This document shows, in pieces, positions 25,587 through 34,830 of a stretch of 64,000 nt of DNA (its first letter is position 1; each line of letters starts with the position of its first letter). This DNA is from Bacteroidales bacterium Phil12. GTDB taxonomy: Bacteria > Bacteroidota > Bacteroidia > Bacteroidales > P3. A model generated the notes under the pieces. That model saw only the letters and a list, made by a program, of their open reading frames with translations, did no database searches and was not told the DNA's origin. The stretch covers positions 186,001 to 250,000 of the forward strand of contig NWBO01000158.1 of NCBI GenBank assembly GCA_002633275.1. The letters run 5' to 3'. Both the position numbers and the translations under genes were made by a program.

Positions 25587-26336
25587 TTGAAGAGTTTAAG
25601 AAAATTTATCGAAGCATTCGGAGAGTATCTTATCCTTATGAAAGATGCGTTTAAAAGACCTCAGAATAGGAAGGTCTTTGCAAGACGTATTATGTTTGAG
25701 ATGAAAGAATTGGGTGTGGATTCAATAGTTATTGTAACTATTGTGAGCGTGTTTGTAGGCGCTGCGGTAGTTATGCAGATTCTTTTGAATTTAGATAGCC
25801 CCATGTATCCGAATTGGATATATGGTTTTGTTTCTCGAAAAGCGATGATGTTAGAGTTCTCCCCTACTATTATATCTTTAATTTTGGCAGGCAAATGTGC
25901 TTCAAAGATTGCTTCCGAAATTGGTACGCAGCGTATAACCGAGCAAATAGATGCTTTGGAAGTTATGGGTGTTAATACTCCATCGTATCTTATATTGCCA
26001 AAAGTTATTGCCTGCGTTGTATTCTTTCCTATTCTTGGGGTGATAAGTATTTTTGTGGCATTGATAGGTGGTCAGTTGGGAGGCTTTTTAATTGGTACAT
26101 TAACACCTTTTGATTACATCGAGGGGTTGAGGTTGGAATTTTCAATGGGAGATTTTTATTATGCAATGGTTAAACTGATTATCAATGCACTAATAATTTC
26201 TTCTATTGCATGTTATCGCGGCTACACAATCAAAGGAGGTAGCGTTGAAGTGGGACAACAATCCACCAAAGCTGTTGTTCAAAGTTCTATCGTGATTATG
26301 ATTTTCAATATCTTGATAACCGAATTATTTAATTAA
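25587..26336 (+). CDS. mlaE: MlaE-family ABC transporter permease
   Basis: This 249-residue inner-membrane permease belongs to a lipid-transport ABC system of the Mla/TTG2 type. It has five or so membrane helices. The signature is IGTQRITEQIDALEVMGVNTPSYLILPK, split by MlaE family residues near 115-140, preceded by EFSPTIISLILAGKCASKIASE. The start codon appears to be TTG at 25587, because the conserved amphipathic N-terminus is in frame there; the first ATG is at 25638. It lies 11 nt after clpC. Confidence 0.88.
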   Translation: MKSLRKFIEAFGEYLILMKDAFKRPQNRKVFARRIMFEMKELGVDSIVIVTIVSVFVGAAVVMQILLNLDSPMYPNWIYGFVSRKAMMLEFSPTIISLILAGKCASKIASEIGTQRITEQIDALEVMGVNTPSYLILPKVIACVVFFPILGVISIFVALIGGQLGGFLIGTLTPFDYIEGLRLEFSMGDFYYAMVKLIINALIISSIACYRGYTIKGGSVEVGQQSTKAVVQSSIVIMIFNILITELFN

Positions 26337-26341
26337 GCCTT

Positions 26342-27097
26342 ATGATTAAAGTATCGCATGTTTCAAAATATTTTCAAGGAAAGCAGGTTTTGAAAGATAT
26401 TTCAACGGAATTTTTGCCGGGTAAATGTAATCTTATAATCGGTAAGTCCGGTAGTGGCAAGACTGTGCTTTTAAGAAGTATTGCCGGCTTATATACTCCC
26501 GAAGAAGGCTATATCTCGTATGACGATAGGAAGTTTGCCAATATGTCAAAAGGGCAAAAAGCTGATATTCGTAAAGATATTGGTTTTGTCTTTCAAGAAG
26601 GAGCTTTGTTTGACTCTATGAATATAGAGGAAAATATTATGTTTCCTTTGCGAATGTTCTCCAATATGAAAAAAAAAGCTCGATTGGAAAGGGTTGAATA
26701 TTGTCTGAATCGTGTTAATTTACAAGGAGTGAATAAGATGTTTCCTTCTCAATTGTCGGGTGGTATGCGAAAAAGAGTTGCCATTGCAAGAGCTATTTCC
26801 GCCCAACCAAAATATTTGTTTTGCGATGAACCCAATTCCGGTCTTGACCCTCAAACTTCTATCTTGATTGATAATTTGATTAAGGATATTACAAAAGAAT
26901 TTAATATGACAACTATTATCAATACCCACGATATGAATTCTGTTATGGAGATAGGGGAAAACATTATATACATTCACGACGGCAGATTGCATTGGCAAGG
27001 TGATTATACTAATGTTCTTAATTCTACCAATCAAGAACTTAATGATTTTATCTTTTGTAGTACTTTAACTAAGAAAATTAAAGAGAAGAGTTTATGA
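26342..27097 (+). CDS. mlaF: MlaF-family ABC transporter ATP-binding protein
   Basis: This 251-residue ATPase has Walker A IIGKSGSGKTVLLR near residue 33, a Q-loop in IGFVFQEGALFDSM, signature LSGGMRKRVAIARAI near 140, Walker B YLFCDEPNSGLDP and the H-loop NTHDM. The insertion and sequence after the Q-loop fit the MlaF family. With MlaE it should move phospholipids between membranes. No mlaD gene for the periplasmic MCE subunit is present in the window. Its stop overlaps the start of the next gene (ATGA). Confidence 0.92.
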   Translation: MIKVSHVSKYFQGKQVLKDISTEFLPGKCNLIIGKSGSGKTVLLRSIAGLYTPEEGYISYDDRKFANMSKGQKADIRKDIGFVFQEGALFDSMNIEENIMFPLRMFSNMKKKARLERVEYCLNRVNLQGVNKMFPSQLSGGMRKRVAIARAISAQPKYLFCDEPNSGLDPQTSILIDNLIKDITKEFNMTTIINTHDMNSVMEIGENIIYIHDGRLHWQGDYTNVLNSTNQELNDFIFCSTLTKKIKEKSL

Positions 27098-29190
27098 AAC
27101 CTTTTACAGATTATAATCGCCATTATTATTTTTTACGCATTAATCGTGTGTTGCAAGTATTGATTGCCGCCGCCGTAATAGTATTGATAACCCCAACAAA
27201 ATCCTCTTTCAAATACGAATTTCAGCAAGGACATTATTGGAAACACGAAACATTGGAATCTCCTTTTGATTTCGCAATACTCAAAACCGAAAAGGAAATC
27301 GCCCAAGAGAAAACCGAAATAATTGCTAACAAAAACCTATATTTTGATTACAATAATACTGCAAATACAAAGATGGAAGAAGATTTGGACAAGAATATTT
27401 CTTCTTACATTGACAAACACAATCTCAAAGAAAGCGAAAAACGACAACTGCTATACGCAACAGACAAAATACTTCAAAACATAATTCATCGTGGTATCAT
27501 ATCCGATTACACCGATATGAAAAACTACGACAACAATATCATTGTAGTAAATAATAATGTTGCACAAGAACACGAAATAGCCGAGTTTTACAACATAAAT
27601 GATGTTGAAAAAATAGTTTATGAAAATATCAACAAAAACTCTTCATTATCCTCAAAAGAAAAAAATGCTATCGCCGATATTTTAATTAAAGTTATTTCAC
27701 CCAATATTGTTTTCAACAGCGCAAAAACTGACGACATTCTAAACACACAAGTAGAAGATATTTCCCAAACAAAAGGTCTTATATTGAAAAATCAAAAAAT
27801 TATTGCACAAGGCGAATTGATTACTCCCGAGAAATACCAAATTCTTTCATCGTTAAAAAACGAATATGAAGGTATTCACGCCGCAAAAGGCAGTACAGAG
27901 AAAAATTTGGCTTTGATAGGTCAATATCTTCTTATAACTATTGCCTTAGGTGCAATGGTGTTGTTTATTTACAACAGTGATAAAGAGATTTTCTTAAATA
28001 ATAAAAAAATTCTGTTGATATTCTTCGTTATTTTGATGATGGTTGGTATCACAGTGGGCGTATTACATATCAATCAAAAATACTTATATCTCGTTCCTTT
28101 GTGCCTTACTCCTATTTTGGTCAGAACATTTTTTGATATAAAGGTTTCACTTTACGTTTTCCTGGTTACAATAATCATTATCGGCTTTTCGGTTCCCAAT
28201 AGTTTTGAGTTCGTATTCTATCAATTGATAGCAGGTATGATGGCTATTTTGTCGGTTGAACATTTGGAAAAACGTGTTGAATTTTTCAAGACTGCCGTTA
28301 TTGTCTTTGCAACCTACTCTATCATTTATTTGGCTATGACACTTATTCAAGACAACAATTTTAAGCAATTGGATATTTATCGTTTTGTTTATTTCGCAGC
28401 CAATGCCGTTATGATTTTGTTTGCATTCCCCATAGTTTTTGTATTGGAAAAAATATTTTCGTTGGTCAGTGAAATGTCTTTAATGGAATATTCCAATACG
28501 GATTCAAAACTTCTTAGAGAATTATCCATTAAAGCACCCGGCACATTTCAACATTGTATTCAGGTTGCTAATATTAGCGAAGATTTAATTCACGAAATTG
28601 GTGGCAATGCTTTGCTTGTAAGAGCGGGCAGCCTTTATCACGATATAGGAAAACTCCTTATGCCGATGTACTTTATAGAAAATCAAAATATGGAACTTAA
28701 CCCTCATAATGAACTTACAAACGAGGAATCGGCACAAGTAATCATTGACCACGTATTGAACGGCATCAAATTGGCAAAGAAAAACAAAATACCGGAGCCG
28801 ATAATTGATTTTATCCGAACTCATCACGGTACTTCAAAGACTAAATATTTTTATAACAAAGAATGTAACGAACATCCGGGAACATACATCGACGAAAGTT
28901 TATATACTTATCGAGGTCCGAAACCTTTTTCGAGGGAAACTGCTGTGCTAATGATGGTTGATAGTGTTGAAGCGGCTTCGAGGAGTATGAAAGAGCATTC
29001 CGAGAAATCTATTTCCAATTTGGTTGATGGTATAATTGATGCTCAGATTATGGACAACCAATTGTCAAATGCCAATATAACTTTTGCGGACGTTGATAAT
29101 ATAAAACAATTCTTAAAAAAGAAATTACAGAGTATTTATCACGTAAGAGTTGCATATCCTGTCAATAATTCCGCACCGAAAAACAACTAA
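27094..29190 (+). CDS. 7TM-HD family phosphohydrolase (PgpH-like)
   Basis: This 698-residue membrane protein has an N-terminal helix and a large extracytoplasmic 7TMR-HDED domain (about 40-265). About seven membrane helices follow (about 270-460). The cytoplasmic HD domain has APGTFQHCIQVANISEDL, YHDIGK and RTHHGTSK. The architecture matches the PgpH c-di-AMP phosphodiesterases; whether c-di-AMP is the substrate here is inferred from the family. The start overlaps the mlaF stop by 4 nt. Confidence 0.9.
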   Translation: MKPFTDYNRHYYFLRINRVLQVLIAAAVIVLITPTKSSFKYEFQQGHYWKHETLESPFDFAILKTEKEIAQEKTEIIANKNLYFDYNNTANTKMEEDLDKNISSYIDKHNLKESEKRQLLYATDKILQNIIHRGIISDYTDMKNYDNNIIVVNNNVAQEHEIAEFYNINDVEKIVYENINKNSSLSSKEKNAIADILIKVISPNIVFNSAKTDDILNTQVEDISQTKGLILKNQKIIAQGELITPEKYQILSSLKNEYEGIHAAKGSTEKNLALIGQYLLITIALGAMVLFIYNSDKEIFLNNKKILLIFFVILMMVGITVGVLHINQKYLYLVPLCLTPILVRTFFDIKVSLYVFLVTIIIIGFSVPNSFEFVFYQLIAGMMAILSVEHLEKRVEFFKTAVIVFATYSIIYLAMTLIQDNNFKQLDIYRFVYFAANAVMILFAFPIVFVLEKIFSLVSEMSLMEYSNTDSKLLRELSIKAPGTFQHCIQVANISEDLIHEIGGNALLVRAGSLYHDIGKLLMPMYFIENQNMELNPHNELTNEESAQVIIDHVLNGIKLAKKNKIPEPIIDFIRTHHGTSKTKYFYNKECNEHPGTYIDESLYTYRGPKPFSRETAVLMMVDSVEAASRSMKEHSEKSISNLVDGIIDAQIMDNQLSNANITFADVDNIKQFLKKKLQSIYHVRVAYPVNNSAPKNN

Positions 29191-29196
29191 ACGACT

Positions 29197-30015
29197 ATGC
29201 AAGCCATGATTTTTGCCGCAGGTTTAGGCACACGCTTACGACCTTTGACCAACAATAAACCCAAAGCATTGGTTGAGATTAATGGAAAAACACTTTTAGA
29301 AAGGAATATTGAAAAACTACTGTCATTCGGCATTAATAAAATTGTTGTCAATATTCATCATTTCCCTGAAAAAATGCGCGCGGCAATTGATGAAATTGAA
29401 AAGAAATACGGTTGCAAGATATTGATTTCCGATGAAAGCAAAGAGTTATTAAATACCGGCGGCGGCTTTTTGAATGCAAAAAAATTATTCAGTGATACGG
29501 ATAAATTAGTGTTAAACACCGGTGAAACAGTGTTAAACACTGATAAATTAATATTAAACATCAGTAAAACGGATAATGATACTGATTTTTCGGCTTCTTC
29601 TTCCGATTCCATATTACTTCATAACGTGGATATTCTTTCCGATACAGACTTTTCTTTGATGAGTAAAGAGTTCAATAAAACCACTCCCCTTGCACTTTTA
29701 GCAGTTAAAAAACGTGATACTCAACGATATTTGATTTTTAATGAGAATAACGAACTCTGCGGTTGGACTAATTTGAAAACCAATGAGAGGATTATGACAC
29801 GCCCTTGCAAGCAAGAAAATCTTTACGCCTTTTCGGGAATACATATTGTGAGCAAGAGTATTTTTGAAAAGATAACTTTGAAAGGAGCTTTCTCTCTTAT
29901 AGATATGTACTTGGAACTTAGCAAAACAAATATCATCAAAGCGTATCTTGACGAAGGTTTGTGGTTGGATGTTGGCAAACTTGATGCTATTGAAAAAGCA
30001 AAAGAGATTTTTTAA
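29197..30015 (+). CDS. Sugar-1-phosphate nucleotidyltransferase with repeat insertion
   Basis: This 272-residue NDP-sugar pyrophosphorylase resembles MurNAc-1-P uridylyltransferase (MurU) and mannose-1-P guanylyltransferases. The nucleotide-binding motif is FAAGLGTRLRPLTNNKPKAL (residues 6-25); ETGGG is represented by NTGGGFLNAKKLF, and the metal Asp is in HNVDIL (142-147). Between these, residues about 99-138 are an extra segment made of three or four 7-residue repeats (VLNTGET, VLNTDKL, ILNISKT) encoded by the dispersed 21-bp units. The rest of the fold appears intact. The exact substrate is not certain. Confidence 0.82.
   Translation: MQAMIFAAGLGTRLRPLTNNKPKALVEINGKTLLERNIEKLLSFGINKIVVNIHHFPEKMRAAIDEIEKKYGCKILISDESKELLNTGGGFLNAKKLFSDTDKLVLNTGETVLNTDKLILNISKTDNDTDFSASSSDSILLHNVDILSDTDFSLMSKEFNKTTPLALLAVKKRDTQRYLIFNENNELCGWTNLKTNERIMTRPCKQENLYAFSGIHIVSKSIFEKITLKGAFSLIDMYLELSKTNIIKAYLDEGLWLDVGKLDAIEKAKEIF
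29491..29610 (+). repeat. 21-bp unit array inside a coding sequence
   Basis: Tandem units (TTAGTGTTAAACACC, CAGTGTTAAACACTGA, TTAATATTAAACATC) lie in frame within the nucleotidyltransferase gene, between its NTGGG and HNVDI motifs. The last part of the insertion is Ser/Asp-rich. Confidence 0.85.
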
Positions 30016-30028
30016 TTGAATAAAAACA

Positions 30029-30058
30029 TTGATTTTTAGAATTTTTATCGTATTTTTG
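30029..30058 (+). promoter_or_regulatory. Promoter of the YD-like secreted protein
   Basis: TTG (30029-30031) and TATTTTTG (30051-30058) are spaced 19 nt apart, 30 nt before the start codon. Confidence 0.65.
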
Positions 30059-30088
30059 CACGTTGTTACAGAAAAAAAATAAACACAG

Positions 30089-31138
30089 ATGAACAAAAAG
30101 ACCTTATTCGGCATAGGCATTGCCTTACTTTTTGCCTTTAATATCAATGCTCAGGACGTGGCATATAGAACTACGGATTACAATTTGCAAGGTTATCCGC
30201 ATACTGTCAGGTATATGAAATTTGTTTCCGATTCGAGTTTGAAGATGCAGCGGACTTCTTATATCGAGGACTACCAACTGACTTTTAACGATAATAGGCT
30301 TTTGACTCAAAGGGTTAATTTCATAAACGGACAACGTGATAGAACCACTGAATACGAATACAACAACCGTATGCAATTGATTACGGAGACTATTAAAGAG
30401 AATGACGGCAGAGTTGCTTCACAAAAGATTTACACATATAACAACCTTGGTCGTTTGGCGACTATGACGGAAATTTCCTACCCTAATAGCCGTGGCGGTG
30501 CCAATAGAGTTGAAAGAAAAGAGGTCAATACATACAATACCAAGGGACTTTTGGTCGAAAAGGATATTACAAGCGACAATATGTACGGCAACAAAAACAT
30601 CAAATATGCTTACGGCCCTGCGGATTCTCTTATCTCAACCATAACAACGTATAGTAACAACGCCAATATTGAGAAACTTGTAATCAAACGTGCATTCAAT
30701 AATTTGGCTATGGAGAAAACTTGGTCAAGGAACGACAAAATGACAAGAAGAGAGACTTACCAGTACGATGACGTTACCAATATGCTTATCAAAAAGGAAG
30801 TTTTTAATAATAAAAACAAGAAACTGCTTACATATACGTATGAATACGACGAGCATTTCAATATTATAAGCGAAATTGCCGTTAATCCTAAAAACGTTAA
30901 GTCCATAGATTATTCTTATGAGTTCAAAAAAGATAAGTATTTCAATTGGACAAAACGCACTATGTATGACTCTTGGGCTGTCAAATACACCGAAGTCCGC
31001 ACTATCGAATACTTTGACAAGACACACTTCTATGAAGACCAAAAAGACTATGACACCAAACGTGTTATCAAAGATAAGACCGAGAAAACGACTAACAGGG
31101 AACGTGAATTTAATAGTCAGCCGGTCAATCAGCACTAA
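30089..31138 (+). CDS. Secreted protein with YD/RHS-like repeats
   Basis: This 349-residue protein has a signal peptide (MNKKTLFGIGIALLFAFNINAQ). The body is a chain of beta-strand repeats of the type YxYNxxxxLxxxTxxx: YEYNNRMQLITETIKEN, YTYNNLGRLATMTEI, NTYNTKGLLVEKDI, YQYDDVTNMLIKKEVF and YEYDEHFNIISEI. These resemble YD repeats of RHS-type proteins, but the protein is far too short for a toxin and has no visible C-terminal toxin domain. It is probably periplasmic or surface-exposed. The function is unknown. Confidence 0.75.
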   Translation: MNKKTLFGIGIALLFAFNINAQDVAYRTTDYNLQGYPHTVRYMKFVSDSSLKMQRTSYIEDYQLTFNDNRLLTQRVNFINGQRDRTTEYEYNNRMQLITETIKENDGRVASQKIYTYNNLGRLATMTEISYPNSRGGANRVERKEVNTYNTKGLLVEKDITSDNMYGNKNIKYAYGPADSLISTITTYSNNANIEKLVIKRAFNNLAMEKTWSRNDKMTRRETYQYDDVTNMLIKKEVFNNKNKKLLTYTYEYDEHFNIISEIAVNPKNVKSIDYSYEFKKDKYFNWTKRTMYDSWAVKYTEVRTIEYFDKTHFYEDQKDYDTKRVIKDKTEKTTNREREFNSQPVNQH

Positions 31139-31171
31139 GATTTTTTTGACAAGGCGGTAAAACATAATAAT

Positions 31172-31207
31172 AAAGCAAACTCAAACAATAGAAATTGAGT
31201 TTGCTTT
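31172..31207. terminator. Bidirectional terminator between YD-like gene and recN
   Basis: A perfect 13-bp inverted repeat (AAAGCAAACTCAA with TTGAGTTTGCTTT) has a 10-nt loop and is followed by GTTTTTATG on the plus strand. It lies between convergent genes. Confidence 0.85.
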
Positions 31208-31225
31208 GTTTTTATGAGGAACCAA

Positions 31226-31350
31226 TTTTTTAATGAAAGTAGTTAATTTTTTAGTTTGTGTAATTAATTTTCTAATGTGAGCAACTAATTTTTTAGTTTG
31301 TGTAATTGTTCTGCTAATGCAAGCAACAGCTTTGTTATTTTGTGCAATTA
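31226..31350. repeat. Degenerate alternating 21-bp unit array, 6 units
   Basis: Six units keep the 21-bp period but alternate between two types, one with TTTAGTTTGTGTAATT and one with CTAATGTGAGCAACTAA. The palindromic core is partly lost. The array lies between the terminator and the recN stop codon. Confidence 0.7.
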
Positions 31351-31354
31351 TTTG

Positions 31355-33016
31355 TTACTTTCCCAATAAAATTTTGGCGTTGGCTAATGCTTCTTTTGTT
31401 ATTGTATCCCCTGAAAGCATCTTTGCAAGTTCCGTAATTCGTTGTTCTTCATTCAAAAATCCGATATTACTCTGTGTTTGATTATCCACCACTTGTTTAT
31501 AAACCTTGTATTGGTTCTCTGCCTTGGCAGCCATTTGCACCAAATGAGTGATAACTATCACTTGGTGGTTTTGTGCAATCATTTTCATAATATCACCGGC
31601 TTTTGATGCAATATCCCCACTTATGCCAGTGTCTATCTCATCAAAAACAAGAGTATTCACATTGTATTTTCTTGCTATCACTGCTTTTATCGCCAACATC
31701 AGTCTTGACAATTCTCCACCCGATATTACATGAGATAAATCCTGTAAATAATTGTCTTTTGTCTTGTTAGCATTGAAAAGAAATCTGATTTTATCCTTAC
31801 CGTCTGAGTTAAAATCTTCTTGCAAACTGACTTCTATTTTCAAAACAGCCTCCTTCATCGCCATAGAATCCAACAAAGGTTTTATTTCTTTACAAAGCAA
31901 TTCACTCGATAGTATCCTCTGATTATGTATTTGCGCAGATAAATCTTCTAATTGATTAATAATTAATTTTTTTTGTTTAATCTTATTTTCTATTTCACTA
32001 TCTATATTATCCGTATTAAGTAATTTTTCCTGCAATTGTTCTTTGATTTGCAAAAGTTCTCTAATGGTTTGGACATTATGTTTTTTCTGCAAATCATATA
32101 TTAAATTCAATCTGTCGGATAATTGTGTAACTTTATTTTCGTCAAACTCCAATTCATCGTTGAATGACGATAATTCGTTATAAATATCTTTCAACTCAAT
32201 GCGTGCAGACTCCAATCGTTCGTATAGTTCCGCTAAAATCTTGTTATGTGCAGATATTTTACTAAGACGCGAATTTGTTTCATTCAAAAATCCTAAAATA
32301 TTATTATCATCATCATTATCAAACAAATTCAACGCTTCCACGATATTCTCCTTTATCGTTTCCGCATTCGTTGCAAGTTCCAACAATCTCTCCTCTTCTT
32401 CCTGCTCGTCTTCTTGCAGTTTGGCGTTTTCCAACTCCTCAAACAAAAACTCGTTATAGGATTTTTCTTTTAGCAATTCCGATTGTTTTCGCAAGAAATC
32501 ATCTATTTCGGAATTTATTGACTTATATTGACAATACAAATCCTTATAAGAAGATAATAAATCATGATTTTCCAACAACGAATCAATCATCGACAATTGA
32601 AAATCGTGATTTTTAAGATTTATGGTTGCACTCTGCGAATGTATATCCACCAAATACTGAGCGAATATCTTCATAACAGATAATTGCACGGGAGTATCGT
32701 TTATAAAAGCACGGGATTTGCCCGAAGGTGTTATCTCACGACGAAAGATACTCTTTTGTTCATAATCCAAATCATTGTTTTCAAAAACATTCTGCAACTT
32801 TTTATCGACAGAAAACACCGCCTCAATTACGCATTTCTTATCTTTATCCAAAAGAACCTGCGTATCGGCTCTTGCTCCAAGCACCAAAGCCAACGCCCCA
32901 AGCATAATACTTTTACCTGCTCCCGTTTCGCCCGTTATTGCCGTAAATCCATCATAAAAATCAATATTACAAGAACGGATAAGTGCGTAGTTTTCTATCT
33001 TCAAAGTCTCTAACAT
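31355..33016 (-). CDS. recN: DNA repair protein RecN
   Basis: This 553-residue SMC-like ATPase acts in double-strand-break repair. Walker A is GETGAGKSIMLGALALVLG near residue 31. A long coiled coil (about 150-370) follows, then the signature LSHVISGGELSRLMLAIKAV and the Walker B/D-loop VFDEIDTGISG near 460. The length is normal for RecN. A separate promoter was not identified with confidence. Confidence 0.95.
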   Translation of the reverse strand: MLETLKIENYALIRSCNIDFYDGFTAITGETGAGKSIMLGALALVLGARADTQVLLDKDKKCVIEAVFSVDKKLQNVFENNDLDYEQKSIFRREITPSGKSRAFINDTPVQLSVMKIFAQYLVDIHSQSATINLKNHDFQLSMIDSLLENHDLLSSYKDLYCQYKSINSEIDDFLRKQSELLKEKSYNEFLFEELENAKLQEDEQEEEERLLELATNAETIKENIVEALNLFDNDDDNNILGFLNETNSRLSKISAHNKILAELYERLESARIELKDIYNELSSFNDELEFDENKVTQLSDRLNLIYDLQKKHNVQTIRELLQIKEQLQEKLLNTDNIDSEIENKIKQKKLIINQLEDLSAQIHNQRILSSELLCKEIKPLLDSMAMKEAVLKIEVSLQEDFNSDGKDKIRFLFNANKTKDNYLQDLSHVISGGELSRLMLAIKAVIARKYNVNTLVFDEIDTGISGDIASKAGDIMKMIAQNHQVIVITHLVQMAAKAENQYKVYKQVVDNQTQSNIGFLNEEQRITELAKMLSGDTITKEALANAKILLGK

Positions 33017-33120
33017 AATCTTTTTTGACCTTACAAAATTATATATACCAACTTAATTTTCTTAGTATCATAAGAAAATTTACAAAATCATAAAACGACA
33101 AAATTATTCAGTCTGACCGC

Positions 33121-33225
33121 TTTATCAGTGTCCCACATTATTTTATTAGTTTCAGTAACTATTTTACTAATGTCCCTGATTATTTTGCCAATCTCACTAA
33201 ATAATTTAATAACATCAATTATCAA
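33121..33225. repeat. 21-bp unit array, 5 units
   Basis: Five units start with TTTATCAGTGTCCCACATTAT, which has the CCCAC core variant also seen in the cassette-flanking repeats; later units are more degenerate. The array lies between recN and the FAH-family gene. Confidence 0.8.
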
Positions 33226-33297
33226 TAATTCAATTGTATTTATTACAAAATTATTTGATGTATTACAAAAAATCTCTGCTAACCTCAAAAAATTCCT

Positions 33298-33912
33298 TTA
33301 CTTAATCTCTTGCCTTAAAACTGATTTACCCTCCAAAAATGCTTCCAAAACATCGCCTTTTTGTATGGGTCCAACACCCTTTGGAGTTCCGGTAAAAATT
33401 AAATCGCCTGTCTTTAACGTGATAAAACGAGATATGTAAGCGATTATCTCATCTACGGTATGCAACATATATTTGCTATTTCCCTCTTGTACAGTCTGAG
33501 AATTTTTTTGCAGCGTAAAATCGATGTTTTGAATATCCTTGTTCAAATCTTTAAGATTGACAAAATCGCTTATCGGTGCTGAGTAATCAAAACCTTTCGC
33601 AAGAGTCCAAGGCAGCCCTTTCGCCTTGTATTTCGACTGTATATCCCTCAATGTATAGTCTATTCCAAGTGCTATCTGAGAATAATAGTTTTTTGCAAAC
33701 TCCACCGGAATACATTTCCCGGTCTTATCAATCTTGACAACAATCTCACACTCATAATGAATTTCCGAAGAAAAATCAGGAAAATAAAAATCCTCATTGC
33801 CCTTGGTCAAGGAAGTATCCGGTTTTAAGAAAAAAATTATTTCTTCCGGAATTTCGTTACCCAATTCCCTTATATGCTCGGAATAATTCCTGCCGATACA
33901 CAAAATTTTCAT
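33298..33912 (-). CDS. Fumarylacetoacetate-hydrolase-family protein
   Basis: This 204-residue protein resembles the compact FAH-fold hydrolases or isomerases. Motifs are KILCIGRNYSEHIREL at the start, FFLKPDTSL near 40, then IHYECEIVVKID with metal-binding Glu residues and LIFTGTPKGVGPIQKGD near the end. The specific substrate (acylpyruvate, oxaloacetate or another diketo acid) cannot be told. The ATG at 33912 is preferred because the 21 residues upstream are unrelated to the family. Confidence 0.88.
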   Translation of the reverse strand: MKILCIGRNYSEHIRELGNEIPEEIIFFLKPDTSLTKGNEDFYFPDFSSEIHYECEIVVKIDKTGKCIPVEFAKNYYSQIALGIDYTLRDIQSKYKAKGLPWTLAKGFDYSAPISDFVNLKDLNKDIQNIDFTLQKNSQTVQEGNSKYMLHTVDEIIAYISRFITLKTGDLIFTGTPKGVGPIQKGDVLEAFLEGKSVLRQEIK

Positions 33913-34002
33913 AGTTTTCTTGTCGTATTTTATGTTTTGCGTAAAGAATGCACACTTCTTAATGAAACGATACATTCTCTACGCAATTTTTTTCAACTAA
34001 TC

Positions 34003-34809
34003 TTAAATCTTATTCAACATATATATTTGTCTGATAATACGCTTGGTAGATAAAGGAAAGTCCGCTTTCATCATCCAATCGTAATACGAAGGTTCTTTCT
34101 TAAAGACTTCTGCTACACTTTCGCCTTTATGTTTTCCGAAATTAATACAAGGCACAAGATTGTCGTTATAATATATGTGTCCTGCCAAATCAGCCCAATT
34201 ATTAGCCTTAGAAAATGTTGCCAAAGCCTTCATATCATTTTTGATAGGAATGTATTTTTTGCCATCGCTGTCCTTACATTCAGTATCTTTGTACATATCC
34301 AACTGTGCTTTCAATACTTCAAGAGTTGCCCTGATGTCGGCATCGGCTGAATGAACGTTTTCGATTTCTTCTTTATGACAATAGAAACGATATGCGGCAC
34401 TCAATGTTCTTTGCTCCATTTTGTGGAAAATATTTTGAACATCAACAAGGTTTCTTCCCACAACCTCAAAGTCAATACCCACACGCAAAAATTCTTCAAC
34501 AAGCATAGGAATATCAAACTTATTGGAATTATATCCTGCCAAATCACTATCGCCTATAAAATCCTTAACCTTTTGAGCAATTTGTTCAAAAGTAGGAGCA
34601 TTTGCAACATCGACATTTGTTATACCTGTCAATTGAGTGATAGGTGCAGGTATGCTTGTCATAGGATTGACCAATTGATTCAACGTTTCTTCGCTACCGT
34701 CAGGCATAACCTTTATCATACCTATTTGAATAATACGATCCTTGCCTATATTTAATCCTGTCGTTTCCAAATCAAAGAATACGATAGGCTTAGTTAAATT
34801 CAGTTCCAT
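34003..34809 (-). CDS. DEDDh 3'-5' exonuclease (DnaQ-like)
   Basis: This 268-residue protein has an exonuclease fold with motif I FFDLETTGLN (Asp/Glu near residues 12-14), motif II LAGYNSNKFDIPML and motif III HSADADIRATLEVL. The last 80 residues include IPIKNDMKALATFSKANNW and NFGKHKGESVAEVFKKEPSYYDWM, an extra C-terminal domain often found in these Bacteroidetes exonucleases. It may act in DNA repair or proofreading. It lies 22 nt downstream of an FKBP gene in the same orientation. Confidence 0.9.
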   Translation of the reverse strand: MELNLTKPIVFFDLETTGLNIGKDRIIQIGMIKVMPDGSEETLNQLVNPMTSIPAPITQLTGITNVDVANAPTFEQIAQKVKDFIGDSDLAGYNSNKFDIPMLVEEFLRVGIDFEVVGRNLVDVQNIFHKMEQRTLSAAYRFYCHKEEIENVHSADADIRATLEVLKAQLDMYKDTECKDSDGKKYIPIKNDMKALATFSKANNWADLAGHIYYNDNLVPCINFGKHKGESVAEVFKKEPSYYDWMMKADFPLSTKRIIRQIYMLNKI

Positions 34810-34830
34810 GGTATTATTTAATTTTTTTGT

